Part shown: positions 52,436-60,104 of the stretch, piece by piece
Numbering within the stretch: the first letter of the stretch is position 1
Layout of the letters: every line of letters starts with the position of its first letter
DNA from: SIG480 sp045539475
GTDB taxonomy: Bacteria > Bacillota > Clostridia > Oscillospirales > JAAYXM01
Direction of reading: 5' to 3'
Assembly: GCA_045539475.1 (NCBI GenBank)
Contig: JAZQFJ010000034.1
Location: forward strand, 24,184 to 88,183
Length of the DNA stretch: 64,000 nucleotides
Program-made: the position numbers and the translations under genes
The notes under the pieces: generated by a model
Databases searched by the model: none
Seen by the model: only the letters and a program-made list of their open reading frames with translations
Told to the model about the DNA's origin: nothing

Positions 52436-54207
52436 CTCATGCCTCCCATACCGCCGCCCATGTTGCCGCGATTTCCGCCCATTGCGCCACCGGGCATACC
52501 TCCACCCGGCATACCGCTACCTATGCCAAATCCTGTTTGCGCGGTCGTTGCAGTGTTTTTTACAACCGTAACATATATAACATCGCCCTCGGAAAGCCCG
52601 GAAACGATCTCAACATAGTCATCGTTTGCTTCACCGGTTTCAATCGTTATATATTTATACCCTTCGGGTGCATCAGGAAAGCGTTTTTTGCGAGGATTAT
52701 CTCCTTTGTCATCAGAGGGTTCGTTCTCGGCGGAAATTCCCGTTGCGGTTGTATCGTCCTTAACAAGAACAAGATTACCGCGCGTTACAGCGTTTACCGG
52801 AACCATAAGAACGTCGGATGCATTGCTTATAACAATCTCTGCATCAACATTCATTCCGGGTAAAAGTCCATCATACTCTGAGATTACAACGGTTACCGGA
52901 TACACGGTCACTCCGCTTGTCGGCGTTCCGATGATGCTTATGGTATCAACTACGCCCTCGAAGGTTTTATCCGGAAGCGCGTCTGCTGTGACGCTGACCG
53001 TCTGACCGACCTTGATGCTTTGGATGTAAAGCTCGTCAACGGATATATCAAATGTAAGCTTTGACATATCTGCAACTATCGCAAGTGAAGATTTATTTCC
53101 GTCGAGAGTATCTCCTTCTTTCATTGTTTTAGAAATAACAGTTCCGGCAATGGGGGAGCGGATTGTGTAATCCTGAAGCTTTTTAATCTGGTCATCGAGA
53201 GAAAGTCGTGAGTTTTTCAAGGAAAGTTCGTTGCTTCTGAGGTCAGATGCCGAAGAATCATCGGTAATCTTTAAGAGAAGATTTCCTGCGTCGATTTTAT
53301 CCCCCTTTGCATAAGCAAGTTCTTCTATGTCACCGGATACCTTTGCGGTAACAGTTTCAGCCGATGCTGCCTTTACCGTACCGTAATCGTTGCAAGCGTA
53401 GTTTCCAACCGTTGCGGTAACGGATTCTCCTGCAAGAATGGCACCCGGGTTTTTGAAGGTTATTTCAATGTCGGAAACAACGGCACCGGCATCTGTAGCG
53501 TATGTACCGGTTGTGACGTGTGATACATAACCGGTGTGAGATTCGTTTCTGTCATCAAAATATACGGTTGCAGACTGATTTCGGTATATATCCTTTGCGT
53601 TAGCAGAAAGAAACGGAACCCGTACCGTGAGGTATTCGGTGTTACTTATTTCGCAGAGCTTGGTGCCTGCGTTTACTTCGTCCCCGTTTTTAACATACAT
53701 TTCCGTGATAACACCTGTTACCGGCGCCTCTACCGTTCTGTTCGCCTGAGCTTCGTTATAATCCCGGACTTTGTCATTGTAGGACATAAGTTGCTGTTCA
53801 TAGCTTGTTTCTGATCGCTCTATACTGTTCTCGGCAGATTCTGAATCAACAACATAAAGCACCTGGTCTTTGGTGACGTCCGTGCCTACGGAGACATAAT
53901 CCTCAATGATGTCTCCGGTTACGATAGACTGGATTTCATACTGCTCGATAGGTTCAACTGTTCCGCTTCCGGTAACAGATACCGTAATATCGCCGCGTTC
54001 CACGGTGAACGGCTCATATTCGGAAGAAGGCTGAGATGTTTCGCTGCCGCAGGACCCGAGAAACCACACAAGCAACAGTGCAACGACAAGCACTGCCGCA
54101 ACGATTCCGATAATTTTCTTTTTTGAGAGTTTTGTAAGAGCTGTTTTCATTACGTGTTTTGGTACAATGCGAAGAGATTGACGCGGAGGCGTCTGCAAAT
54201 ATACCAT
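52432..54207 (-). CDS. MacA/HlyD-type membrane-fusion (adaptor) protein
   Basis: A protein of about 591 residues. A transmembrane anchor lies at about residues 31-52 (IIGIVAAVLVVALLLVWFLG). It is followed by biotinyl-lipoyl-like segments (VEPIEQYEIQSIVTGDI, VKNGDEVNAGTKLCEI, KLQDYTIRSPIAGTVI), a helical hairpin and a beta-barrel (GQTVSVTADAL). The last ~35 residues are rich in Gly and Met (GMPGGGMPGGAMGG, then GGGMGGMR). The start is uncertain: ATG 54207 is close to AAAGGAGT, while ATG 54150 lies near the membrane segment and has no clear RBS. It partners the ATPase and permease genes. Confidence 0.88.
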   Translation of the reverse strand: MVYLQTPPRQSLRIVPKHVMKTALTKLSKKKIIGIVAAVLVVALLLVWFLGSCGSETSQPSSEYEPFTVERGDITVSVTGSGTVEPIEQYEIQSIVTGDIIEDYVSVGTDVTKDQVLYVVDSESAENSIERSETSYEQQLMSYNDKVRDYNEAQANRTVEAPVTGVITEMYVKNGDEVNAGTKLCEISNTEYLTVRVPFLSANAKDIYRNQSATVYFDDRNESHTGYVSHVTTGTYATDAGAVVSDIEITFKNPGAILAGESVTATVGNYACNDYGTVKAASAETVTAKVSGDIEELAYAKGDKIDAGNLLLKITDDSSASDLRSNELSLKNSRLSLDDQIKKLQDYTIRSPIAGTVISKTMKEGDTLDGNKSSLAIVADMSKLTFDISVDELYIQSIKVGQTVSVTADALPDKTFEGVVDTISIIGTPTSGVTVYPVTVVISEYDGLLPGMNVDAEIVISNASDVLMVPVNAVTRGNLVLVKDDTTATGISAENEPSDDKGDNPRKKRFPDAPEGYKYITIETGEANDDYVEIVSGLSEGDVIYVTVVKNTATTAQTGFGIGSGMPGGGMPGGAMGGNRGNMGGGMGGMR

Positions 54208-54265
54208 ACTCCTTTCTGTTACAATATTCTTGCGGAAAAACATATATGCCGGAAAAATTGCAGTT

Positions 54266-54291
54266 AAAGGAAAAGCTTCTTCTTTTCCTTT
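54266..54291 (-). other. Leader hairpin of the MacAB-like operon
   Basis: AAAGGAAAAG and CTTTTCCTTT form a perfect 10-bp inverted repeat with a 6-base loop in the presumed 5' leader. It lies between the repeats at 54315-54331 and the adaptor gene. There is no T tract, so it is not a clear terminator. Confidence 0.5.
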
Positions 54292-54314
54292 AGCATATAT
54301 AATATCAGTGCAAA

Positions 54315-54331
54315 GTTAAATTAAGGTTAAA
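54315..54331. promoter_or_regulatory. GTTAAA direct repeat, possible response-regulator site
   Basis: GTTAAA at 54315-54320 and again at 54326-54331, an 11-base period typical of OmpR-family binding. It brackets the place where a -35 would sit for a minus-strand -10 TATTAT (54304-54299); the candidate -35 is poor (ACCTTA), which fits activator dependence. Confidence 0.45.
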
Positions 54332-54391
54332 ACAGAGAATGAGTCGGCTTTTTGTTTTTGCACAGATATATAACTTCAGTATAGAAAGTTC

Positions 54392-54420
54392 TTTACATTC
54401 ATCTCTTAAAATGTTAAAAT
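54392..54420 (+). promoter_or_regulatory. Promoter of hslO
   Basis: TTTACA (54392-54397), 17-base spacer, TAAAAT (54415-54420) with extended TG at 54412-54413. It lies so close to an upstream in-frame ATG (54424) that translation is more likely from 54451. Confidence 0.7.
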
Positions 54421-54450
54421 ATTATGGAAGAAACATTACGGAGGATAAAT

Positions 54451-55338
54451 ATGGCAGACAGAATAATCCGTGCCGTCACATGTGACGGTGCAATAAAAAT
54501 ACTTGCAATGACTGCGCGTGAGACCGTTGAAGAAGCTCGCCGCATACACGATCTTACCCCGCTTACTTCTGCTGCGCTCGGGAGAACTCTTGTTGCGGCA
54601 TCGCTTCTTGGAAATGACTTAAAGGGGGAAAACGATACCATTACCGTCAGGATAGATTCAGACGGTCCGATAGGTTCAATTGTTGCGGTTTCGGATAGCC
54701 TTGGATATGTGCGTGGGTATTGCAAAAATCCGCAGGCAGATCTTCCTGTGCGCGAGAGTGACAGAAAGATAAATGTATCCGGAGGTGTTGGAAACGGCAC
54801 GTTAAGCATAATAAAAGACCTTGGAATGAAGGAACCGTATATCGGCCAGACACAGCTTGTAAGCGGTGAGATTGCGGAGGATATCACTGCATATCTTGCA
54901 ACAAGTGAGCAGATACCATCCGTGTGTGCACTCGGGGTTCTGGTTGAGAGGGACTGGTCGATCCGTGCTGCAGGTGGGTATATTATCCAGCTTCTTCCGG
55001 GCGTATACGATGATGAGATTGACCGCCTCGAAGAATGCATAAAGAAAGCACGCGCGGTAACGGAATGTCTTGATGAGGGAATGAGCCTTGAGGAGATTCT
55101 TGAAACTACTCTGACCGGGTTTGAAATCGAAGTTCTGGATGAATATGAAGTAGGATATAAATGTACCTGCTCTCGTGAGAGAACGCGAGGGGTGCTTATG
55201 TCCATTGGTGCAGAGGAGCTTCGCACAATAGCTGAAGAGGACGGTCAGGCAGAGGTGAATTGCCAGTTCTGCGATAACAAGTATCTTTTCAATAAAGAAG
55301 AGCTTTATGAAATAATCAAGGAAATAGAGAATAAATAA
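54451..55338 (+). CDS. hslO: Redox-regulated chaperone Hsp33
   Basis: A protein of about 295 residues. It becomes an active holdase when oxidised. Seen: ADRIIRAVTCDGAIKILAMTAR at the N-terminus, TSAALGRTLVAASLLG, GPIGSIVAVSDSLGYVRGY, SGGVGNGTLSIIKDLGMKEPY, and the zinc-binding redox switch at the C-terminus, YKCTCSRERT (CxC) and NCQFCDNKY (CxxC). The ATG at 54451 has CGGAGG 8 bases before it; the upstream ATG at 54424 lies 3 bases after the -10 box. It stands alone between the MacAB-like operon and the esterase. Confidence 0.95.
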   Translation: MADRIIRAVTCDGAIKILAMTARETVEEARRIHDLTPLTSAALGRTLVAASLLGNDLKGENDTITVRIDSDGPIGSIVAVSDSLGYVRGYCKNPQADLPVRESDRKINVSGGVGNGTLSIIKDLGMKEPYIGQTQLVSGEIAEDITAYLATSEQIPSVCALGVLVERDWSIRAAGGYIIQLLPGVYDDEIDRLEECIKKARAVTECLDEGMSLEEILETTLTGFEIEVLDEYEVGYKCTCSRERTRGVLMSIGAEELRTIAEEDGQAEVNCQFCDNKYLFNKEELYEIIKEIENK

Positions 55339-55350
55339 AACAGAAAAGAA

Positions 55351-55390
55351 AAGCAGGTGTGACGCGAACTTGTGTCATACCTGCTTCTTT
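55351..55390. terminator. Terminator of hslO
   Basis: AAGCAGGTGTGAC (55351-55363) pairs with GTGTCATACCTGCTT (55372-55386), followed by CTTTTGTT. It also adjoins the stop of the convergent esterase gene. Confidence 0.85.
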
Positions 55391-55392
55391 TG

Positions 55393-56331
55393 TTACTCCT
55401 CTAAGAACCAGCGCAGAGCAAGATCAAAGACCTCGGGGTAATCTGCGTGTCCGTAGTCAGGATAAAGTATGTATTCCTTGTTTGTCGGTATCTTGTTGAA
55501 CATGGCAAACTGAGTTTGCGGGGGACAAGATGTATCCTTGAGTCCTACCGCCATTTTGACATCCGCTTTTAAGCGGTGAACGAGGTTTTGGATATCAATA
55601 TATCCCAGTCTCTCAAAAAGTGCATCCCCGGTTTCGTGACGCGGGTCTGAGCGTACAAAATACTGTTCGATTTCTGTAAATGCAACGCCGCCGAGCTCGT
55701 ATGCCTTTTTGTAGTCACACAAAAACGGGCAGTAAGGGAACGCTTTCTTTATTCTCGGTTCGAGGGAAGCACAAGCAAGGGAAATTGCGCCGCCCTGAGA
55801 ACCTCCGAAGGTATAAAGTCGGCTTTCGTCAACGCAATCCATATCGGCAACAATTCCGGCAAGCTGTGCTGCATCAAGAAAAATACCGCGGTAAAGGAGC
55901 TTTTTCGGATCGGACTCAAATGCACCGCGGATGATATGTCCTTCAACAGTTGTGCCCATGCATGCAGAATTATCTTCTGAAAGACCCGCCTGACCGCGGC
56001 AATCCATTGCGGCAACGCAGAATCCTTGTCCGGCAAAGAATAAAAGACGGAGCCACTCGGGGAATCTTGCATGATATCCGTGGAACATAATAACAGCACC
56101 TGTTGGTTTCGTTATGTTTTTGGGCCGTGCAAACTTTGCGTGGATACGCGCACCGCCAACACCGGTATAGTACATATCGAAGCATTCAACGGTTGGCAAA
56201 TCCCAGGCCTTTATAAGCTCAACATCAGGGGCAGTTGCTTTCATCTCAGTAACAGCTTCATCCCAGTATCTATCAATATCCTCAGGACAGGGGTTTATTC
56301 CGTTATATTGCAACAGTTCAGTAATGTTCAT
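55393..56331 (-). CDS. Acetyl xylan esterase / cephalosporin-C deacetylase (CE7-like)
   Basis: A protein of about 312 residues of the AXE1 alpha/beta-hydrolase family. CE7 hallmarks: AMDCRGQAG (RGQ motif), FGGSQGGAISLA (GxSxGG nucleophile elbow), and the Asp and His of the triad in VGLKDTSCPP and YPDYGHADYPEVF. It removes acetyl groups from oligosaccharides, working inside the cell since no signal peptide is visible. The ATG at 56331 has GAGGAGAG 7 bases before it; the longer frame from 56352 is not used. Confidence 0.92.
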   Translation of the reverse strand: MNITELLQYNGINPCPEDIDRYWDEAVTEMKATAPDVELIKAWDLPTVECFDMYYTGVGGARIHAKFARPKNITKPTGAVIMFHGYHARFPEWLRLLFFAGQGFCVAAMDCRGQAGLSEDNSACMGTTVEGHIIRGAFESDPKKLLYRGIFLDAAQLAGIVADMDCVDESRLYTFGGSQGGAISLACASLEPRIKKAFPYCPFLCDYKKAYELGGVAFTEIEQYFVRSDPRHETGDALFERLGYIDIQNLVHRLKADVKMAVGLKDTSCPPQTQFAMFNKIPTNKEYILYPDYGHADYPEVFDLALRWFLEE

Positions 56332-56493
56332 TGAAAACTCTCCTCGTATCACAAATTAGTATAAACATTAACATTATACAACTTTTTATCAACTTTGTAT
56401 TTGTCTTTTTTCTTGTTTTTTTAAACTATTTTGTGCATATGTATATAAAGAGAGGGTACGACGTTTTTTGTCGTACCCTGTGAAAATGCTTAT

Positions 56494-58245
56494 TTATGCA
56501 CTTTTTTTGCTTGTGATTACCTTGATGATTAAAAGTGTGGCAACCATAAGAACAATAGCAATCGGGAGGCAGATCCAGACGTTCTTTACAAAACCTGCGA
56601 TGAGGTAAGAAACAAAGGTTACGCCGGCAACGGTCAATGCGTAAGGCAGCTGAGTGGAAACGTGATTCAAGTGGTCACACTGAGCGCCTGCAGACGCCAT
56701 AATCGTTGTGTCTGAAATCGGTGAGCAATGGTCACCGCAAACTGCACCGGCCATACATGCGGAAATAGCGATAATAGCAATTTCGTTGCTGATGGAGCCG
56801 CCGAAGATAGCGAGAACAATCGGAATGAGAATGCCGAACGTACCCCATGATGTTCCTGTTGAGAAGGAAAGACCGACACCGATGAGGAATACGATTGCGG
56901 GGAGAAGCGGTATAAAGGAGCCTGCGCTGATGCGGACAAACTCAGCGATAAAGACCTTTGCACCGAGGCTGTCAGTCATTGTCTTAAGTGTCCATGCGCA
57001 GCAGAGAATCATAATCGCCGGAACCATAGCCTTGAAGCCCTCCGGGAGAGAATCCATGCAATCGCGGAACTTGAGAACACGTCTGCACATAAAGTAAATA
57101 ACAGAGAAAATAAGTCCTGCAAATGCACCCAAAACAAGACCTACAGATGCGTCTGCACCTGAGAATGCGTCAATAAAGTTTACGCCTGAGAAGAACCCGC
57201 CGGAGTAGAGAAGACCGAGCAAGCAGCCTATGATAAGCACAACAACCGGAGCAACAAGATCCCAGACACTGCCGTTTTTGTTCGTATCGGCATCTTCGAT
57301 ATGACGGAGCATTTCTTTTTCATCGGCAGAGAAAACATCGCCATGCATAGAGTCAAGCTTCAGTGCGCTCACTTCATGCTTTTTCATCGGACCGTAATCA
57401 AACTTCAGTACTACGAGAGTGAGCATCATTACAATGGTAAGGATTGCATAGAAGTTATAGGGAATAGCTTTGATAAAGAGCTCAAGGCCGCCTATCTGGT
57501 CTTCGGAAACAAATCCCGCAACGGCAGCTGCCCATGAAGAAATCGGGGCAATGATGCATATGGGAGCGGCTGTTGCGTCTATAAGATAAGACAGCTTTGA
57601 ACGAGAAACCTTGAACTTATCGCATACCGGGCGCATAACAGAACCAACAGTAAGGCAGTTGAAATAGTCATCGACGAAAATGAGAACGCCAAGAGCTATT
57701 GTTGCGAGCTGTGCACCAAAGCGGGATTTGATGTGAGTTGATGCCCAGCGTCCGAATGCAGCAGAGCCGCCCGACTTGTTCATAAGCGAAACAATTGTGC
57801 CGAGAACAACGAGGAAAATAATTATACCAATGTTGTAGGGATCTGCAATTGACGAGATGAAGCCGTCAACGAAAAGATGGTCAATTGTTCCCGAAAAATT
57901 AAAGTTTGCGTACATAAGTGCGCCTGCCGTGATGCCGATAAAGAGGGAAGAGTAAACCTCTTTTGTGATAAGGGCGAGGGCAATAGCGATGATCGGCGGG
58001 AGAAGAGAAAGCCATGTCGAATATGCAGGGATATCGGCACGCTTTGTTTCAAGTGCTTTGGCAAGGTTTTCTCCGAAGTCCGGATCGCTTCCGACGTTGT
58101 CGGAGTAGCTGTCGAGATATTCTGATGCAACATCAGCATCGGTAAGATCGATATCTGCTGCGACAGCAAATGGTGATACGGTAAGTAAAAGCATTACCGC
58201 AAGTGCGAGAATTGCGAGGACACGCGATTTTTTTAAGTGAATCAT
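56494..58245 (-). CDS. NhaC-family transporter, probable lysine transporter (LysW-like)
   Basis: A 583-residue membrane protein with an N-terminal cleavable-looking hydrophobic segment and about ten further helices. NhaC-type features: LLPPIIAIALALITKEVYSSLFIGI, GALMYANF, LIFVDDYFNCLTVGSVMRPV, DATAAPICIIAPISSWAA, GLSFSTGTSWGTFGILIPIV, and CMAGAVCGDHCSPISDTTIMASAGAQCDHLNHV. The family name implies Na+/H+ exchange, but this gene lies behind a lysine riboswitch. In other Firmicutes such riboswitch-linked NhaC relatives have been proposed as lysine transporters (LysW), so lysine uptake is the more likely role. GGAGGG precedes the ATG. Confidence 0.9.
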   Translation of the reverse strand: MIHLKKSRVLAILALAVMLLLTVSPFAVAADIDLTDADVASEYLDSYSDNVGSDPDFGENLAKALETKRADIPAYSTWLSLLPPIIAIALALITKEVYSSLFIGITAGALMYANFNFSGTIDHLFVDGFISSIADPYNIGIIIFLVVLGTIVSLMNKSGGSAAFGRWASTHIKSRFGAQLATIALGVLIFVDDYFNCLTVGSVMRPVCDKFKVSRSKLSYLIDATAAPICIIAPISSWAAAVAGFVSEDQIGGLELFIKAIPYNFYAILTIVMMLTLVVLKFDYGPMKKHEVSALKLDSMHGDVFSADEKEMLRHIEDADTNKNGSVWDLVAPVVVLIIGCLLGLLYSGGFFSGVNFIDAFSGADASVGLVLGAFAGLIFSVIYFMCRRVLKFRDCMDSLPEGFKAMVPAIMILCCAWTLKTMTDSLGAKVFIAEFVRISAGSFIPLLPAIVFLIGVGLSFSTGTSWGTFGILIPIVLAIFGGSISNEIAIIAISACMAGAVCGDHCSPISDTTIMASAGAQCDHLNHVSTQLPYALTVAGVTFVSYLIAGFVKNVWICLPIAIVLMVATLLIIKVITSKKSA

Positions 58246-58271
58246 AATTCACCCTCCTTAAATAAATATAG

Positions 58272-58306
58272 AGGCTGTGACGCAAAAACGCAGCTTCACA
58301 ACCTCG
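58272..58306 (-). promoter_or_regulatory. Lysine riboswitch expression-platform hairpin
   Basis: On the minus strand GAGGTTGTGA...TCACAGCCTC (58306-58297 with 58281-58272), with inner GCTGCG/GCG pairs, followed by TATATTTATTT. It lies between the aptamer and the AAGGAGGG ribosome binding site. The T tract is interrupted, so it may end transcription weakly. Confidence 0.7.
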
Positions 58307-58327
58307 CATAAAATTACGTAATCTTGA

Positions 58328-58486
58328 AGATAGCGCTCCACATCCGTGACAGTACGGTGCATATTGTGCACAGTCCCAGCAGTATCCTGTTTCAGGCAAC
58401 AAGAAAACCACTTCGGCATCAGTCCCTTTCACTGTACAGTATTTCCTGAAAAAGCACAGTTACTCTTGATTGATGCGCCTCTATCT
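58328..58486 (-). ncRNA. Lysine riboswitch (L box) aptamer
   Basis: Read on the minus strand: AGATAGAGGCGC at the 5' end pairs by P1 with GCGCTATCT at the 3' end. Conserved blocks in order are AGTA, GTGAAAGGGA, GCCGAAG, GCTGGGACTG, TGTCACGG and TGGAG. These match the lysine-binding L box as I know it from lysC and lysP leaders. It lies 83 bases before the NhaC-family start codon, so lysine would lower expression of the transporter. Confidence 0.93.
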
Positions 58487-58592
58487 TGCCTTGTGGCAAA
58501 TATTAAGTATATGTTACCACGATAAGCGGGTATATTTCAATTGGCATAATATACAAAGTTTTGTCGAAATTTATTATAATATGTACAAATAT

Positions 58593-58620
58593 AAAAATAC
58601 CCGCGGAATTTCCGCGGGTA
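58593..58620 (-). terminator. Terminator of the two small conserved genes
   Basis: TACCCGCGGA (58620-58611) and TCCGCGGGTA (58607-58598) with a 3-base loop, then TTTTT on the minus strand. Confidence 0.9.
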
Positions 58621-58633
58621 ACGATCTTGCAGA

Positions 58634-58933
58634 TTATGCGTCTTTGAGTGCGCGCTCAAGCCAGATTGCAGCAATATCCATTGCCTGATAAAGTCCGTCC
58701 GTTTCGGTTTTCTTCACTATTCTGTCCTTTGATTTTATCGTCGGGTCAGTAAGCTGAAGCTGAAGCGAAACCCGGGTTGCAAGCTTGATATCCTCCAGGT
58801 CTTTGTCGTCGGTTACTTGAAGCATTATAATGTACTTATCCGCCATGCTGCCATAATAGAGAACCTTATCCTTTCTTGTAAGTGCGCGTCCTTTGTATGT
58901 CAGTAGCTTTTCTTCCTTTTTTGCTGATGCCAT
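58634..58933 (-). CDS. Small conserved protein of unknown function
   Basis: A 99-residue protein that I recognise only as typical of Clostridia genomes. It has a basic N-terminus (KKEEKLLTYKGRALTRKDKVLYYG), then a beta-rich stretch (YIIMLQVTDDKDLEDIKLATRVSLQLQLTD) and a short helix with AMDIAAIWLERAL. No signal peptide or helix-turn-helix is visible. AGGAGG lies 7 bases before the ATG. It lies 35 bases after the IreB-family gene on the same strand and shares its terminator. Confidence 0.75.
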   Translation of the reverse strand: MASAKKEEKLLTYKGRALTRKDKVLYYGSMADKYIIMLQVTDDKDLEDIKLATRVSLQLQLTDPTIKSKDRIVKKTETDGLYQAMDIAAIWLERALKDA

Positions 58934-58968
58934 GGTTATCCTCCTGAATTAAAATCATATCCGCCGTC

Positions 58969-59214
58969 TCAATCCGATAAGTAATGACGGACGAGTGTGT
59001 GGAGAAGCTCGTCTCGGTCAAGCTTACGTACAAGACTGCGTGCATTGTTGTGGTTTGTGATGTATGTCGGGTCTTCCGAAAGGATATATCCGACAATCTG
59101 ACTTATGGGGTTGTAGCCTTTACTTTTCAGTGCGTCATAGATTTCCGTCAGGATGAATTTCATCTCATCGTCCTGATCTTTTTTTAAGACGAACTTTTGC
59201 GTGTTGTCAAACAT
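58969..59214 (-). CDS. IreB-family regulatory phosphoprotein
   Basis: An 81-residue protein of the UPF0297/IreB family. The sequence KGYNPISQIVGYILSEDPTYITNHNNARSLVRKLDRDELL is the family hallmark. In Enterococcus faecalis IreB is phosphorylated by the PASTA kinase IreK and affects antimicrobial resistance. Related genes usually lie near ruvX (yqgF), but that gene is not seen here. AGGAGGG lies 8 bases before the ATG. Confidence 0.93.
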   Translation of the reverse strand: MFDNTQKFVLKKDQDDEMKFILTEIYDALKSKGYNPISQIVGYILSEDPTYITNHNNARSLVRKLDRDELLHTLVRHYLSD

Positions 59215-59427
59215 CTGTTCATCCCTCCTTGTTTCTATGATAATATTTTAATACATTTTTTCTCTTTTGTAAATAATAAAATATAATGTAAAGGAAAAAT
59301 CTAAAAAAATTTTTTCAAGCGTGAAATTATCTGAATATAAATTTACCATATTTTCAGATGAATTGCAAGGAAAATATAACTTTTTCAGAAATAATAAAAA
59401 AATGGAAAAATTTTTTCAAAATTTTGC
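59215..59427. other. AT-rich region before the tRNA operon, no gene seen
   Basis: Very AT-rich, with two similar blocks AAAAATTTTTTCAA (near 59308 and 59407). Part of it lies directly upstream of the tRNA promoter, so it may serve as an UP element for strong transcription. It also contains the promoter region of the minus-strand IreB-family gene. Confidence 0.5.
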
Positions 59428-59456
59428 TTGACATTTGGAGAGAAATTTAGTATACT
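59428..59456 (+). promoter_or_regulatory. Promoter of the tRNA operon
   Basis: TTGACA (59428-59433), a 17-base spacer, TATACT (59451-59456), preceded by A/T tracts. Confidence 0.85.
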
Positions 59457-59489
59457 ATTAAAGTCGCGTGTGACTGGCGACAAAGTTGT

Positions 59490-59565
59490 GGGAGCATAGC
59501 TCAGCTGGGAGAGCATCTGCCTTACAAGCAGGGGGTCACAGGTTCGAGCCCTGTTGTTCCCACCA
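59490..59565 (+). tRNA. tRNA-Val (TAC)
   Basis: 76 bases including encoded CCA. Acceptor GGGAGCA pairs with TGTTCCC (with a G-T pair). Anticodon loop CTTACAA gives TAC, for valine. T arm GGTTCGAGCC is standard. Confidence 0.96.
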
Positions 59566-59570
59566 CACAT

Positions 59571-59647
59571 GGCCCGGTAGTTCAGTTGGTTAGAACGCTA
59601 GCCTGTCACGCTAGAGGTCGTGGGTTCGAGCCCCATCCGGGTCGCCA
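59571..59647 (+). tRNA. tRNA-Asp (GTC)
   Basis: 77 bases including CCA. Acceptor GGCCCGG pairs with CCGGGTC. Anticodon loop CTGTCAC gives GTC. Five bases after tRNA-Val. Confidence 0.96.
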
Positions 59648-59653
59648 GTCTTT

Positions 59654-59729
59654 GCCTCTGTAGCTCAGTCGGTAGAGCAGGGGACTGAAAATCCCCGTGT
59701 CGTTGGTTCGATTCCGACCGGAGGCACCA
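59654..59729 (+). tRNA. tRNA-Phe (GAA)
   Basis: 76 bases including CCA. Acceptor GCCTCTG pairs with CGGAGGC with one G-T. Anticodon loop CTGAAAA gives GAA. Confidence 0.96.
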
Positions 59730-59732
59730 TAT

Positions 59733-59807
59733 GCGGGAGTGACTCAGTGGTAGAGTGTCACCTTGCCAAGGTGAAAGTCGCGAGTTCGAATCTCGTCTTC
59801 CGCTCCA
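59733..59807 (+). tRNA. tRNA-Gly (GCC)
   Basis: 75 bases including CCA. Acceptor GCGGGAG pairs with CTTCCGC. Anticodon stem TCACC/GGTGA with loop TTGCCAA gives GCC. Confidence 0.96.
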
Positions 59808-59812
59808 TCTTT

Positions 59813-59842
59813 TACGACAGGAGCACACGCGTTCCTGTCGTA
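59813..59842. other. Hairpin between tRNA-Gly and tRNA-Cys
   Basis: Perfect 10-bp inverted repeat TACGACAGGA / TCCTGTCGTA with a 10-base loop in the only long spacer of the tRNA cluster. It has no T tract and may be a processing signal. Confidence 0.65.
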
Positions 59843-59850
59843 ATCTATAT

Positions 59851-59925
59851 GGCGCCATAGCCAAGTGGTAAGGCATGGGTCTGCAAAACCCTGATTCCCC
59901 AGTTCAAATCTGGGTGGCGCCTCCA
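59851..59925 (+). tRNA. tRNA-Cys (GCA)
   Basis: 75 bases including CCA. Acceptor GGCGCCA pairs with TGGCGCC. Anticodon stem GGGT/ACCC region with loop containing GCA. Confidence 0.96.
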
Positions 59926-59937
59926 AAACAAAAAAAA

Positions 59938-59959
59938 GACACCAGACGGTGTCTTTTTT
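59938..59959 (+). terminator. Terminator of the tRNA operon
   Basis: GACACC, AGAC loop, GGTGTC, then TTTTTT, with an A run on the 5' side. It starts 13 bases after tRNA-Cys. Confidence 0.93.
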
Positions 59960-60104
59960 GTTGTGCTTTTTAGATTATGCACGAACTAACGAGCCTGCGA
60001 GCCGCTAACGGACGTGGTTCGAGCTGGGCTTGAGGAGCCAAAAATCGGCAAGATTCGACAAAGAATATTGTCGATTTTATTTTCATACAAAAAATCAGAG
60101 TTCG

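Noticed and set aside
54414..55226. 270-codon minus-strand frame opposite hslO
   Set aside because: It is a Ser/Arg-rich shadow of the clearly coding plus strand; Hsp33 motifs fix the true frame.
59385..59926. Three minus-strand open frames (59385-59570, 59598-59876, 59744-59926) antisense to the tRNA cluster
   Set aside because: They are reverse readings of tRNA genes. Such frames are a well-known source of false proteins; the tRNAs explain all of the sequence.
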